In this document: in pieces, positions 7,037-15,062 of the stretch
Numbering within the stretch: position 1 is the stretch's first letter
Layout of the letters: every line of letters begins with the position of its first letter
DNA from: a virus
Length of the DNA: 26,845 bases
Reading direction: 5' to 3' (one strand)
IMG/VR virus record: IMGVR_UViG_3300017765_000038
Location: 1 to 26,845 of that record
The notes under the pieces: model-generated
Databases searched by the model: none
Seen by the model: only the letters and a program-made list of their open reading frames with translations
Told to the model about the DNA's origin: nothing
Program-made: the position numbers and the translations under genes

Positions 7037-7232
7037 GGAAATAGATAAGACCTTTGTGCGTTGCTTCTCCACAAAGGACGGCCAGGCAGTTCTGGAATTT
7101 TTACGAAACACAACAATAGAACAACCCACCTGGTTCCCAGGGGATGACCCCTCTCATGGCTTTCACCGTGAGGGGCAGAACTCCCTGGTCAGAGATATTG
7201 AGAAGCGTATCAAAAGAGGTAGAACCCTATGA
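7029..7232 (+). CDS. Bbp19-like phage protein
   Basis: 67 residues from the ATG at 7029 (AAGGA upstream). The sequence FVRCFSTKDGQAVLEFLRN, TTIEQPTWFPG, a GFHREGQNSLVRDIEKRI block and a basic end matches the family named after Bordetella phage BPP-1 Bbp19. These proteins are short and consistently lie beside portal and scaffold genes, so a structural or assembly role is likely but unproven. It overlaps the scaffold gene by 4 bases. Confidence 0.75.
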   Translation: MSEEIDKTFVRCFSTKDGQAVLEFLRNTTIEQPTWFPGDDPSHGFHREGQNSLVRDIEKRIKRGRTL

Positions 7233-8044
7233 GTGAAGAACAACTGGCCGTGAGCGACAACTCGGAAGAGCCGCAAACCGATAACCAGGAGCAACAAACT
7301 CTCCTTGATTTACAACCAAAAGAAGAACCAGCCCAGGACACTGAACCGGAGGCCATGCCTCATATCCAGGAAGATGCGGACGCAGATGAGCCGATTGACT
7401 GGGGTGATAGGCCTGACTGGATACCGCAACAGTTCTGGTCTGAAGATGACGGCCCAGATGTTGAGGGTGTTTTCAAGTCCTATAACGAACTCAGGTCTAA
7501 AATGTCCCAGGGGCTGCACAAGGCACCTAAGGACGGCGAATACGCGATGGACATCATGTCTGATGCTGGTGTAGCTGAAGATGACGACATGGCCACTGGT
7601 TATCTGGAACTGGCCAAAAAGCATGGCATTAGCCAGGATGCCTTTAACGAGATTGCGTCTTTGTACTTCAACAGTGTTGGAGATGCAGAAGAGATGGCCG
7701 CTGTTAGCGTGGCAGATGAAAAAGCAAAGATAGGCCGCAATGCTGACCGCATCATTGGTGAGACTGAGAAGTGGCTCATGAAAATGAGTTCTTCTGGCGT
7801 GATTACTCAGCAAGAGACAGAGGCCCTGGCCAATGCCTCAACCAATGGGCACTTCATCACAGCCATGAATAAGATACGCCAGTCTTACAATGAGGCCCCT
7901 ATCCCGACCATAGATTTACAGGAAGGGGCAACTATGACACGCCAGGAGTTGGATGAGATGGTTGCAGACCCGCGTTATGGTAAGGACATGGCCTTCACCC
8001 GCAATGTTGAGCAAGAGTTCATGAAAGCGTTTGGTGAAGCGTAG
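7229..8044 (+). CDS. Capsid assembly scaffolding protein
   Basis: 271 residues. The first 60 residues are strongly acidic and Gln/Glu-rich, then comes the conserved block DWGDRPDWIPQQFWSEDDG and GVFKSYNELRSKM, a central helical part with LAKKHGISQDAFNEIASLYF, and the C-terminal block TMTRQELDEMVADPRYGKD with a final basic-acidic helix. This is the T7 gp9-type scaffold layout found between portal and major capsid genes in podoviruses. The protein is expected to fill the procapsid and be released before or during DNA packaging. It is followed by the terminator-like structure at 8070-8133. Confidence 0.88.
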   Translation: MSEEQLAVSDNSEEPQTDNQEQQTLLDLQPKEEPAQDTEPEAMPHIQEDADADEPIDWGDRPDWIPQQFWSEDDGPDVEGVFKSYNELRSKMSQGLHKAPKDGEYAMDIMSDAGVAEDDDMATGYLELAKKHGISQDAFNEIASLYFNSVGDAEEMAAVSVADEKAKIGRNADRIIGETEKWLMKMSSSGVITQQETEALANASTNGHFITAMNKIRQSYNEAPIPTIDLQEGATMTRQELDEMVADPRYGKDMAFTRNVEQEFMKAFGEA

Positions 8045-8069
8045 GGCGTAATACAATAGCCAACAGTAG

Positions 8070-8133
8070 CGGTTGTTAGTTGCACAGTGCCCCTAAGGTG
8101 GATATAACTGGTGTAACTGACAACCGTTTTTTT
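8070..8133 (+). terminator. Strong stem-loop plus T-run between scaffold and capsid genes
   Basis: CGGTTGTTAGTTGCAC at 8070-8085 pairs with GTGTAACTGACAACCG at 8111-8126 over 16 base pairs, including two G-U pairs, with a 25-base loop. The stem is followed immediately by seven T residues (8127-8133). This has the shape of an intrinsic terminator on the + strand. Read-through or a new promoter is needed to express the capsid gene that starts at 8219. The rest of the gap (8134-8218) has no clear sigma70 promoter; it ends in a T-rich tract and the strong ribosome site AAGGAG. A second copy of GACAACCGT near 8165-8173 could pair with the left arm as an alternative structure. Confidence 0.7.
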
Positions 8134-8218
8134 GCGGCCAGTTCTCGCAATACACGGCCCTCATGGACAACCGTAAGCGATGTGAAACCTTGTTTTTATT
8201 TTTCTAAGGAGAAAGCAA

Positions 8219-9064
8219 ATGGCTGTATCAATCAGCAACGCATTTGTTACCCTCTTTGATAGTGAGGTGAAGCAAGCCTACCAGGGTCAACGGATACTGG
8301 CTGGCTTAACTCGTGAGCGCACTGTTGAGGGTTCAACTGTAAAATTTCCGAAAATCGGTAAGGGCACCGCATCTATTCGCGTGCCTCAAACTGATGTAAC
8401 TCCAATGTCAGTGACCTATAGCCAGGTTACAGCGACTATGGAAGATTATATTGCCGCTGAATACAGTGACATATTCAATCAAGCTAAAGTAAACTTTCAG
8501 GACCGAGCAGAGCTAGTCCAGGTGGTTTCTGGAGCGATTGGACGGCGTATGGACCAGGTTGTAATTGACGCCCTGGTTGCAGCATCCGGCACAAACACTG
8601 TGGCAAATTCTGTCGGGGGTTCTAACACGAACCTCAATGTTGCCAAGCTACGGGCAACAAAGAAAGCTATGGACGCCAAAAACGTCCCAGCAGAGGGCCG
8701 CTGTATTATTGCACACGCCAACAATATGGATGCTTTGCTTGCTGAAACAGAAGTCACAAGTTCTGATTTCAACAGCGTCAAAGCCTTGGTCACGGGCCAG
8801 GTCGCAGACAATACATTCCTCGGCTTTCGGTTTGTCCAAATTGGAGACAGAGATGAGGGTGGTTTGGCCATTGATGGTTCAAATGACCGTATCGTCTATG
8901 CTTTCCATAAGGACGCTATGGGCCTGGGTGTCGGCATGGGGCAGCAGAGCCGCGTTGATTACATTCCAGAGAAGACATCCTTCCTGGTCGCGTCAATGTT
9001 CTCCGCTGGCAGTGTAGCGATTGACCCAGAGGGCATTACAAAAATCACTTGCCGCGAAAGCTAA
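8219..9064 (+). CDS. Major capsid protein
   Basis: 281 residues with a strong TAAGGAGA site. Motifs shared with podovirus major capsid proteins: N-terminal FVTLFDSEVKQAYQG, then VRF/VKFPKIGKGTASIRVP, TMEDYIAAEYSDIFNQAKVNFQDR (spine helix), GRRMDQVVIDAL, the P-domain-like block PAEGRCIIAHANNMDALLA, and FLGFRFVQIGD near the end. An HK97-type fold is expected from the family. It is the most highly expressed product by position and by ribosome site strength. It follows the scaffold gene, as usual, but is separated from it by a strong stem-loop. Confidence 0.9.
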   Translation: MAVSISNAFVTLFDSEVKQAYQGQRILAGLTRERTVEGSTVKFPKIGKGTASIRVPQTDVTPMSVTYSQVTATMEDYIAAEYSDIFNQAKVNFQDRAELVQVVSGAIGRRMDQVVIDALVAASGTNTVANSVGGSNTNLNVAKLRATKKAMDAKNVPAEGRCIIAHANNMDALLAETEVTSSDFNSVKALVTGQVADNTFLGFRFVQIGDRDEGGLAIDGSNDRIVYAFHKDAMGLGVGMGQQSRVDYIPEKTSFLVASMFSAGSVAIDPEGITKITCRES

Positions 9065-9076
9065 GGAGACTGAGAT

Positions 9077-9352
9077 ATGGCTTATTCAAAAACTGGTCTT
9101 CAGCCTATCGGTGGTCAAGGCAAAGCTGGAACTGCACCGCAAATGTGGTCTTACACTTCAGCGGATGCGATAGCTACAGTTAACACTGCTGGTTATTTCA
9201 ATGACGCCTCTGACCTTCTGAAGGTTGGCGACCTGATGTACATCCATGATTCAAACACACCAACTGGCTCTTTGGTCATTGTGTTGAGCAATGCCTCAGG
9301 TGTTGTGGACGTTTCTGACGGTATAACTATCGCTGTTACAGATAGCGACTAA
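9077..9352 (+). CDS. Probable capsid decoration / head protein
   Basis: 91 residues, AAGGAG ribosome site, 12 bases after the capsid gene. It is a small beta-rich protein: MAYSKTGLQPIGGQGKAG, then QMWSYTSADAIATVNTAGYF, then a barrel-like SDLLKVGDLMYIHDS and repeated Val/Ile strands. The same kind of short protein, with a VNTAGYF and LLKVGD pattern, accompanies the capsid gene in many marine phages. Position and size suggest a decoration or head-stabilising protein; this is inferred, not shown. Confidence 0.65.
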   Translation: MAYSKTGLQPIGGQGKAGTAPQMWSYTSADAIATVNTAGYFNDASDLLKVGDLMYIHDSNTPTGSLVIVLSNASGVVDVSDGITIAVTDSD

Positions 9353-9363
9353 CTTCCTCCCCT

Positions 9364-9390
9364 GGGGCGGGTTTTATCATTTTCCCGCCC
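9364..9390. terminator. GC-rich hairpin after the head genes (weak terminator candidate)
   Basis: GGGCGGG at 9365-9371 pairs with CCCGCCC at 9384-9390 around a 12-base AT-rich loop. There is no T-run after the stem on either strand, so it may only pause transcription or protect the 3' end of capsid mRNA. It lies in the short gap between the decoration and tubular A genes, a place where T7 also has its main terminator. Confidence 0.45.
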
Positions 9391-9411
9391 TAGCCAACTA
9401 AGGAGAGTGGC

Positions 9412-10029
9412 ATGGCCTCAGGTGATACCAAACTGTCTATATGCTCAGACGCTTTGATAATGCTTGGAGCCGCGCCGCTTTCTTCTTTTTCAGAGGGCAC
9501 AGATAGCGCACAAATTACGGACCGCCTCTATGACGACATCCGCGACAGTACGCTTGGGATGCACCCCTGGACATTCTCATTCAAAAAGACCCAGCTATCC
9601 AGGACAACTAGCACTCCTGTCAACGAGTTCCTGTACGAATACCAGTTGCCAGGTGACAGGCTGAACAATGTCAGGGCTGTGTTTGTCAGCGGCACATCTG
9701 GCGCAAAGCCCATACGTTATGGCTGGGAAATAATGGGTGACAAGCTGCTATCCTCAGAAGAGAAAATATTTGTGGACTATCAGTTCCCTACGCCAGAAGG
9801 TGAAATGCCCACATACTTTGTGCAACTTTTAAAATATATGATGGCCTGGAATATCGCAGAAACTGTGACTGACCAGATAACCAAAGCAGATTATTTTAGA
9901 GGGATTGCTATGGGTACACCCTCCGAGAATATGCGTGGCGGCTTTTTCCGCGTTGCGACATCCATAGACAGCCAGAACCGACAGACAGAGGCGATTGAAG
10001 ACTTCAGTCTGATTTCGGTGCGTGGATGA
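9412..10029 (+). CDS. Tail tubular protein A (T7 gp11-like adaptor)
   Basis: 205 residues, near the 196 of T7 gp11. The start SICSDALIMLGAAPLSSFSEG, then QITDRLYDDIRDSTLGMHPWTFSFKK, the LPGDRLNNVRAVF strand block and the helical end with LLKYMMAWNIAETVTDQ are typical of the tubular A family. It forms the ring that joins the portal to the tail nozzle and closes the head after packaging. AAGGAG ribosome site; its stop overlaps the next start (ATGA). Confidence 0.88.
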   Translation: MASGDTKLSICSDALIMLGAAPLSSFSEGTDSAQITDRLYDDIRDSTLGMHPWTFSFKKTQLSRTTSTPVNEFLYEYQLPGDRLNNVRAVFVSGTSGAKPIRYGWEIMGDKLLSSEEKIFVDYQFPTPEGEMPTYFVQLLKYMMAWNIAETVTDQITKADYFRGIAMGTPSENMRGGFFRVATSIDSQNRQTEAIEDFSLISVRG

Positions 10030-11999
10030 GCCGAATTGTACAGATACAAACAAACTTTTCTGTCGGTGAGATAGACCCCCTACTCCGCGCCAGGATTGAC
10101 CTCAAGCAGTATTACTCAGCCTTGCAGACCGCTACAAACGTGGTGATACAGCCTCAGGGCGGGGCGAAGCGCAGAGAGGGCTTGCGGTATCTAACAACCC
10201 TGGACTCTGGTGCAGCTAACGGTGTACGCCTGGTTCCTTTCGAGTTCAATACAGATGACAGCTATATGTTCGCCATTACGGCGGGGAAGCTGTATGTATT
10301 CCGCGACAAAGTTCTAATCACAGACATAAACGGCACAGGAAACAACTTCCTGGCAATATCAGAAATCACTGCGGCGATGTTACCGCAACTGCGCTTTGCT
10401 CAGTCTGCTGATACAATCATTTTTGTGCATGAGGACCTGGAGCCGCTCAAGCTGGTGCGAGGGGCAAACAATTCATCCTGGACTAAATCAACCATCACAT
10501 TTACTGAGCGGCCATATTACCCATTTACAATATCAACTAGCAGCCCCAGCGCAAACATTACTCCTAGCGCAACAGATGGGAATATAAAAATAACAGCTTC
10601 ATCCGGCGTTTTTGCGTCAGGCAATGTTCATCAATATATTAATGTCACCAGCAGCTTTGGCCGTTTGCGAGTTGTAGAGTTTGTTTCAAGCACTGTTGTT
10701 AACTGCGTGGCTGAAGTGCCGCTTTTCTCTACAGATGTTATAAACTCTGGCGATTGGGAGTTGGAGTCGGGCTATGAAAATGCCTGGTCTAACACCAGAG
10801 GATGGCCTAAATCTGTGACGTTTCATGAGGGTCGCTTATGGCTGGCGGGGTCAAAGTCATTGCCCTCGACAGTCTGGGCCTCAAGGTCTAACGACTTCTT
10901 TAACTTTGACAAAGGCGAAGGCCTGGATGATGCAGCCCTAGAGGCTACCATCTCAACGTCTACGCTCAACAGTATCACAGACATTTTCTCTGGGCGTGAC
11001 TTACAAATCTTTACCACTGGTGGCGAGTTCTATATCCCCCAGGCGAACTTAGAGCCGATAACGCCGTCAAATTTTATTGTGAAGATTGCCACCCGCAATG
11101 GCTCTAAGGCTGACGTTCCTATTGTCGGCGTTGATAGCGGCACCCTGTTTATCCAGCGCAAAGGCAAGTCTCTTAACGAACTGGCTTTTACAGACACAGA
11201 ACTGGCTTACAACACCAGCAACGTATCTATGCTGTCCGGCCACTTGTTTAAAACGCCAGTAGATATGGCCATACGCCGCGCCACTTCTACTGATGAAAGT
11301 GACCGCCTGATGATTGTCAACGGCGATGATGGCTCAATGACGGTGTTCAGTTTGCTGCGGTCTCAAGAGGTGACGGCCCCTGCCAGGTTCACAACGAGCG
11401 GTGAGTTTGTGGCTGTGGGTGTAGATGTGGACACCATCTATGCTGTGGTCAAGCGGACTGTGAATAGCGCGGCCCAGTATTTCGTTGAATACTTTGACAG
11501 TGCTTTGCACCTGGATAGTGCAGTGCGAGGCACAGGTTCTGCAAGTTCAACGTCAATGGCTCACCTGGACACAGAGGCTGTAAAGGTCATTCTGGACGGG
11601 ATTATTCAGCCTGATGTAACAGTTTCAAGCAACACAGCCACTTTCCCCAGGGCAAGTGCGACAGACTTTGAGTTGGGCTTAGGCTACTCCCTTGAAATCA
11701 AAACTATGCCTGTAGAACCGCAAATGCAGTCTGGCTCCTTGCGGGGCTTCAAGAAGCGCATCCTGGAAGTAAACGCAGAACTATTTGAGACCCAGGCTTT
11801 GACTGTCAATTCACAGCAAGTGCAGTTCCGGCAGTTCGGTCAGAACAACCTCAATACGGCGGTTCAGAAGTTTACAGGTATTAAAACTGTGGGCCCTCTC
11901 CTGGGCTACAATAAAGAAGGTCAAATAACAATAACCCAGAGTGTGCCTCTTGATATGACGGTTCTGGCTCTGGACTACAAAGTGAGTGTGGGGCAGTAG
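10026..11999 (+). CDS. Tail tubular protein B-like (T7 gp12-like nozzle)
   Basis: 657 residues (T7 gp12 has 794). The N-terminus QTNFSVGEIDPLLRARIDL followed by QTATNVVIQPQGGAKRREGL and a beta-propeller-like run of strands (DDSYMFAITAGKLYVFRD, QLRFAQSADTIIFVHEDL, VTFHEGRLWLAGSKSLPST, SGRDLQIFTTGGEFYIP) is characteristic of podovirus tail nozzle proteins. The C-terminal part has repeated short beta segments. It forms the hexameric nozzle below the adaptor and binds the fibres. Position between tubular A and the internal proteins agrees. Confidence 0.85.
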   Translation: MSRIVQIQTNFSVGEIDPLLRARIDLKQYYSALQTATNVVIQPQGGAKRREGLRYLTTLDSGAANGVRLVPFEFNTDDSYMFAITAGKLYVFRDKVLITDINGTGNNFLAISEITAAMLPQLRFAQSADTIIFVHEDLEPLKLVRGANNSSWTKSTITFTERPYYPFTISTSSPSANITPSATDGNIKITASSGVFASGNVHQYINVTSSFGRLRVVEFVSSTVVNCVAEVPLFSTDVINSGDWELESGYENAWSNTRGWPKSVTFHEGRLWLAGSKSLPSTVWASRSNDFFNFDKGEGLDDAALEATISTSTLNSITDIFSGRDLQIFTTGGEFYIPQANLEPITPSNFIVKIATRNGSKADVPIVGVDSGTLFIQRKGKSLNELAFTDTELAYNTSNVSMLSGHLFKTPVDMAIRRATSTDESDRLMIVNGDDGSMTVFSLLRSQEVTAPARFTTSGEFVAVGVDVDTIYAVVKRTVNSAAQYFVEYFDSALHLDSAVRGTGSASSTSMAHLDTEAVKVILDGIIQPDVTVSSNTATFPRASATDFELGLGYSLEIKTMPVEPQMQSGSLRGFKKRILEVNAELFETQALTVNSQQVQFRQFGQNNLNTAVQKFTGIKTVGPLLGYNKEGQITITQSVPLDMTVLALDYKVSVGQ

Positions 12000-12000
12000 C

Positions 12001-12450
12001 ATGGAAGCAATAGGCGCAATCAACATGGGCAAAGCCCAACAGGATATGTACAATGCTCAGGCAAAGCAAGCAGAGATGCAAGCCAGGAACCAGGTCCTAC
12101 AGAACCGCGCTGAAGTCCTAAACCACAAGCGGCAGGGAATTGAGGTTCTCAAAAAGATTTCACAAAATTTGTCATCTATTAATGCCAGAGCCGCTGCTGG
12201 TTCAATAGACCCCTTCTCTGGGTCTGTCCAGAATCTAGCCATTTACAACTTGGGCAAAGGCGCAACTGATTTTTATACGTCCCGTGAAAACCAAATGATT
12301 GGTCAGGCTCAGTCAAGCATCATAGAGGCTGGTGGCTCAATGCAGTCAGCGCAATACCTTATGGCTGGTAAATTAGCCAGGCAACAGGGGTACATCAACG
12401 CTATTGGCATTATGAGTGACAGGGCAATACAAGCTGCGGGGCTGATGTAA
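12001..12450 (+). CDS. Internal virion protein (T7 gp14-like)
   Basis: 149 residues from the ATG at 12001; a GTG at 11986 would add five residues but overlaps the nozzle gene. The N-terminal half is a Gln/Ala/Arg-rich helix (AQQDMYNAQAKQAEMQARNQ), then INARAAAGSIDPFSGSVQNL, a motif seen in gp14-type core proteins, and a second helical half rich in Ala, Gly and Gln with mild hydrophobicity. In T7 the equivalent leaves the head during infection and forms a pore in the outer membrane. The stop overlaps the next start (TAATG). Confidence 0.78.
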   Translation: MEAIGAINMGKAQQDMYNAQAKQAEMQARNQVLQNRAEVLNHKRQGIEVLKKISQNLSSINARAAAGSIDPFSGSVQNLAIYNLGKGATDFYTSRENQMIGQAQSSIIEAGGSMQSAQYLMAGKLARQQGYINAIGIMSDRAIQAAGLM

Positions 12451-15062
12451 TGAGTGAGTTGTTTGAAAGATTAGCAAGTCAGCCGATACGTTCTGTCGGT
12501 CCGGCAAATATCCGAAATATAGATTTTGCTGCTGGCCGCGAGGCGGTTCGTACTTCTGAGGCTCTAGTAAGAGCAATGGACCGCATTACTAATTTCGCAT
12601 TTGAAAAGGCAAAAGAAACCCAAATTACAGAAGGACAGCAACAGGGAGCAGCCGACCCCAGGAGAGCCCTGGCTGAGTTAGAGGACAAAGACCCTTCTAG
12701 CTTTAACTTCAGAGACCAAGCAGCGTTTGGCACAGCAGTAAAGGCCCTCACAGCAGAGGTTGAGGTCGAAGCTAAGAAAGCTATGGGCCTGGAGATGCTA
12801 GAGTCACAGAAGCTGGGCGAAACACCAGAGCAACTAGCAGAGCGTCTGGATATGGTGACGCTTGGCTATGCTGATGCTTTGGCCCTGATGGACCCTGCAT
12901 CTGCCAAGTCACTGAGCCTTAACTTAGAGAACTACAGGAACTCTCAGTATCTAAACTTCTCTGAAGACCACATCAAGAAGCAGAAGCAGACAACCAGGGC
13001 TCAAGGCGCAATTAAGTTAGACATGATGAATGAAAGTCTGGAGAACTTAGCCAGGTCTCAGATAGCTGGTGTTGATGAGTTGATTGAAGAAACTCTAAAT
13101 AGTCATGATGCTTTTCTTGCTGGGCAAGGCTTCAGCGCAGAGGAGATAGCCAGGGAAAGGATTGCCTCAAAGAAAAAAGCTGTCATAGCCAGGTCACGCG
13201 GAGAGTTTGACCGACTAACTTCGGTTGAGGAAAGGCTAAACTATGCAGAGGCTTTTGAGGAGTCTATTGGTAAGGACGGTGGTCTGGCTCGTGGTATGTC
13301 AGATGCAACCGCTCAGGCTTTAGCCAAGCAGTTTGGCACTATGGCAAAAGCGGATAAGGCTGCACTGAACTCAGAAATAGCAGTCCTAGGCGCAGATATT
13401 AAATTGGATGTTTCTAGTGTTGTGACGGCTGGCGGTGTGCCAGGCGATGGCGTTGTCAAAAAACTCAGAGCCCGTGTCAATGCACTAGAAGAGCAAGGCG
13501 GAAACAAAGAAAAGATTGCCGCTCTAAAAGACAGACTGGCCAGGGCTGAGGGAAACATTGAGTATTTCAAGGGCATCCAGGGCTATAACATTGAACAGCT
13601 TGCGGCTGAAAAGACCAGGCTAGAAGGCGTCAAAGATACAGCCGCAACGCCGGATGACATACTGCGCTTGAAAGTTGTTAAGTCCCGTCTGTCTCCTATG
13701 CTGGCAGAGGCAACGGCACAGAACGCCACCTGGAAGACTGCGGCCACGGCTGTTGGCAAAGGCGTTGACGCCCTTGAGAAGGTCGTCAAGCGGTTCGACC
13801 CCATAAGAGATGAGGACCTAGAAGCAGTAAACAACTCCATCAATGATATGGAAGAAGCTGGCGCACCGCCTGAGATGATTCAAGCTCTGCGCCAGGATGT
13901 GGCCAGGCTCAAGGGGATGTCTGAGTTTTTCAATGATATTGCTGATGATAGTAGCATGACCCTGGAAGATAAGATTGCAGCCCTGGGGCAGAAAGCACAG
14001 GAAGGCGGTCTGTCAACAGATGAGAGCGAAATCCTGGACGCGATGGACAAGCGGCTCACTGCTATGAGAACCGCCCTCAAGAGCGACCCAATGTCCTGGG
14101 CTAATGGCGCGGGTGTTGTAAGTCTGGAAGTAAATGTTGTTGAGACAATCCTGGCAGGGTCTGACCAGGACGCGATAGAAGCGTCTGTTGCCATGAGAGT
14201 CAATCACGCCAACAAGGTCGCGGGTCATTACCAGATACCGCGCAAAATCCTTACACAATCTGAGGCAACTAGCCTGGCTACTGCTTTGGAAGAGGCACCG
14301 ATTGAAGCACAAGCCGGATTGCTCAAAAGAGTCGTGGATGGCTTTGGCGCAAACGCCCTGGATGCTTTGAGCCAAATATCAAAGGACGCACCAGAACTAG
14401 CGCACATCGGCGGCTTGATGGCCTCAGGTGCGTCAGACGATATTATCAATGCTGCGATGATGGGCAAGGTTATCAAGGCTGGCAAAGAAGACAGAGCCCT
14501 GGGCGAGATGACAGACCAGCGCGATATGCGGATGGTGATGCTAGAGGGATTAGGTCAAACAGAGGGCATGGTCAAAACTGTAGACCGTCTCAAGTCAGTT
14601 GCAGACCTCATCTATCTGGGCCGTGGCGGCAGTACGGGCGCAACCTTTAACCGCAACTTATATGAACAGGCACTGCAAGAGGCGGCTGGTCAGCGCATGG
14701 TCGGGGGTGAGGCTTACGGCGGAATCACAGAGTATAGACCGACTATGAAGGCGGGGCGAAACATTATATTGCCAAGCAACATCCGCACTGATGGCGGCGT
14801 TGATGAAGTATTTGACAACATGACTAGCATAGATGATTTAGTTTCATTAGCTGTTACCCAGGATGATAATGGCAACCTGGTAAACTACGACCAGGCTCCT
14901 ATCGGCGTGGCTAACCAGGTGCAAGTGCCTTTGAGCGTAGTGCAAAAGTCAGACCTTATTTCTGTCGGCGATGGTCTTTATAAGTTGGCTTTTGAGGGCA
15001 ACGTCCTATTTGCGCCAAACAACCAGCCTTATCTCATCGACCTCAAGAAGGTCAACCAATGA
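12450..15062 (+). CDS. Internal virion protein (T7 gp15-like core protein)
   Basis: 870 residues (T7 gp15 has 747). The start (RLASQPIRSVGPANIRNIDF, then a long Ala/Glu-rich helical run) fits gp15-type internal core proteins. Nearly the whole chain is predicted helical with many Ala, Glu, Lys and Leu; no transmembrane segment or enzyme motif is visible. The C-terminal 100 residues are more globular (GVANQVQVPLSVVQKS and VLFAPNNQPYLIDLKK). By analogy it would form part of the conduit spanning the periplasm during DNA entry. It overlaps its neighbours by 1 and 4 bases, so the four core genes are one translational unit. Confidence 0.75.
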   Translation: MSELFERLASQPIRSVGPANIRNIDFAAGREAVRTSEALVRAMDRITNFAFEKAKETQITEGQQQGAADPRRALAELEDKDPSSFNFRDQAAFGTAVKALTAEVEVEAKKAMGLEMLESQKLGETPEQLAERLDMVTLGYADALALMDPASAKSLSLNLENYRNSQYLNFSEDHIKKQKQTTRAQGAIKLDMMNESLENLARSQIAGVDELIEETLNSHDAFLAGQGFSAEEIARERIASKKKAVIARSRGEFDRLTSVEERLNYAEAFEESIGKDGGLARGMSDATAQALAKQFGTMAKADKAALNSEIAVLGADIKLDVSSVVTAGGVPGDGVVKKLRARVNALEEQGGNKEKIAALKDRLARAEGNIEYFKGIQGYNIEQLAAEKTRLEGVKDTAATPDDILRLKVVKSRLSPMLAEATAQNATWKTAATAVGKGVDALEKVVKRFDPIRDEDLEAVNNSINDMEEAGAPPEMIQALRQDVARLKGMSEFFNDIADDSSMTLEDKIAALGQKAQEGGLSTDESEILDAMDKRLTAMRTALKSDPMSWANGAGVVSLEVNVVETILAGSDQDAIEASVAMRVNHANKVAGHYQIPRKILTQSEATSLATALEEAPIEAQAGLLKRVVDGFGANALDALSQISKDAPELAHIGGLMASGASDDIINAAMMGKVIKAGKEDRALGEMTDQRDMRMVMLEGLGQTEGMVKTVDRLKSVADLIYLGRGGSTGATFNRNLYEQALQEAAGQRMVGGEAYGGITEYRPTMKAGRNIILPSNIRTDGGVDEVFDNMTSIDDLVSLAVTQDDNGNLVNYDQAPIGVANQVQVPLSVVQKSDLISVGDGLYKLAFEGNVLFAPNNQPYLIDLKKVNQ

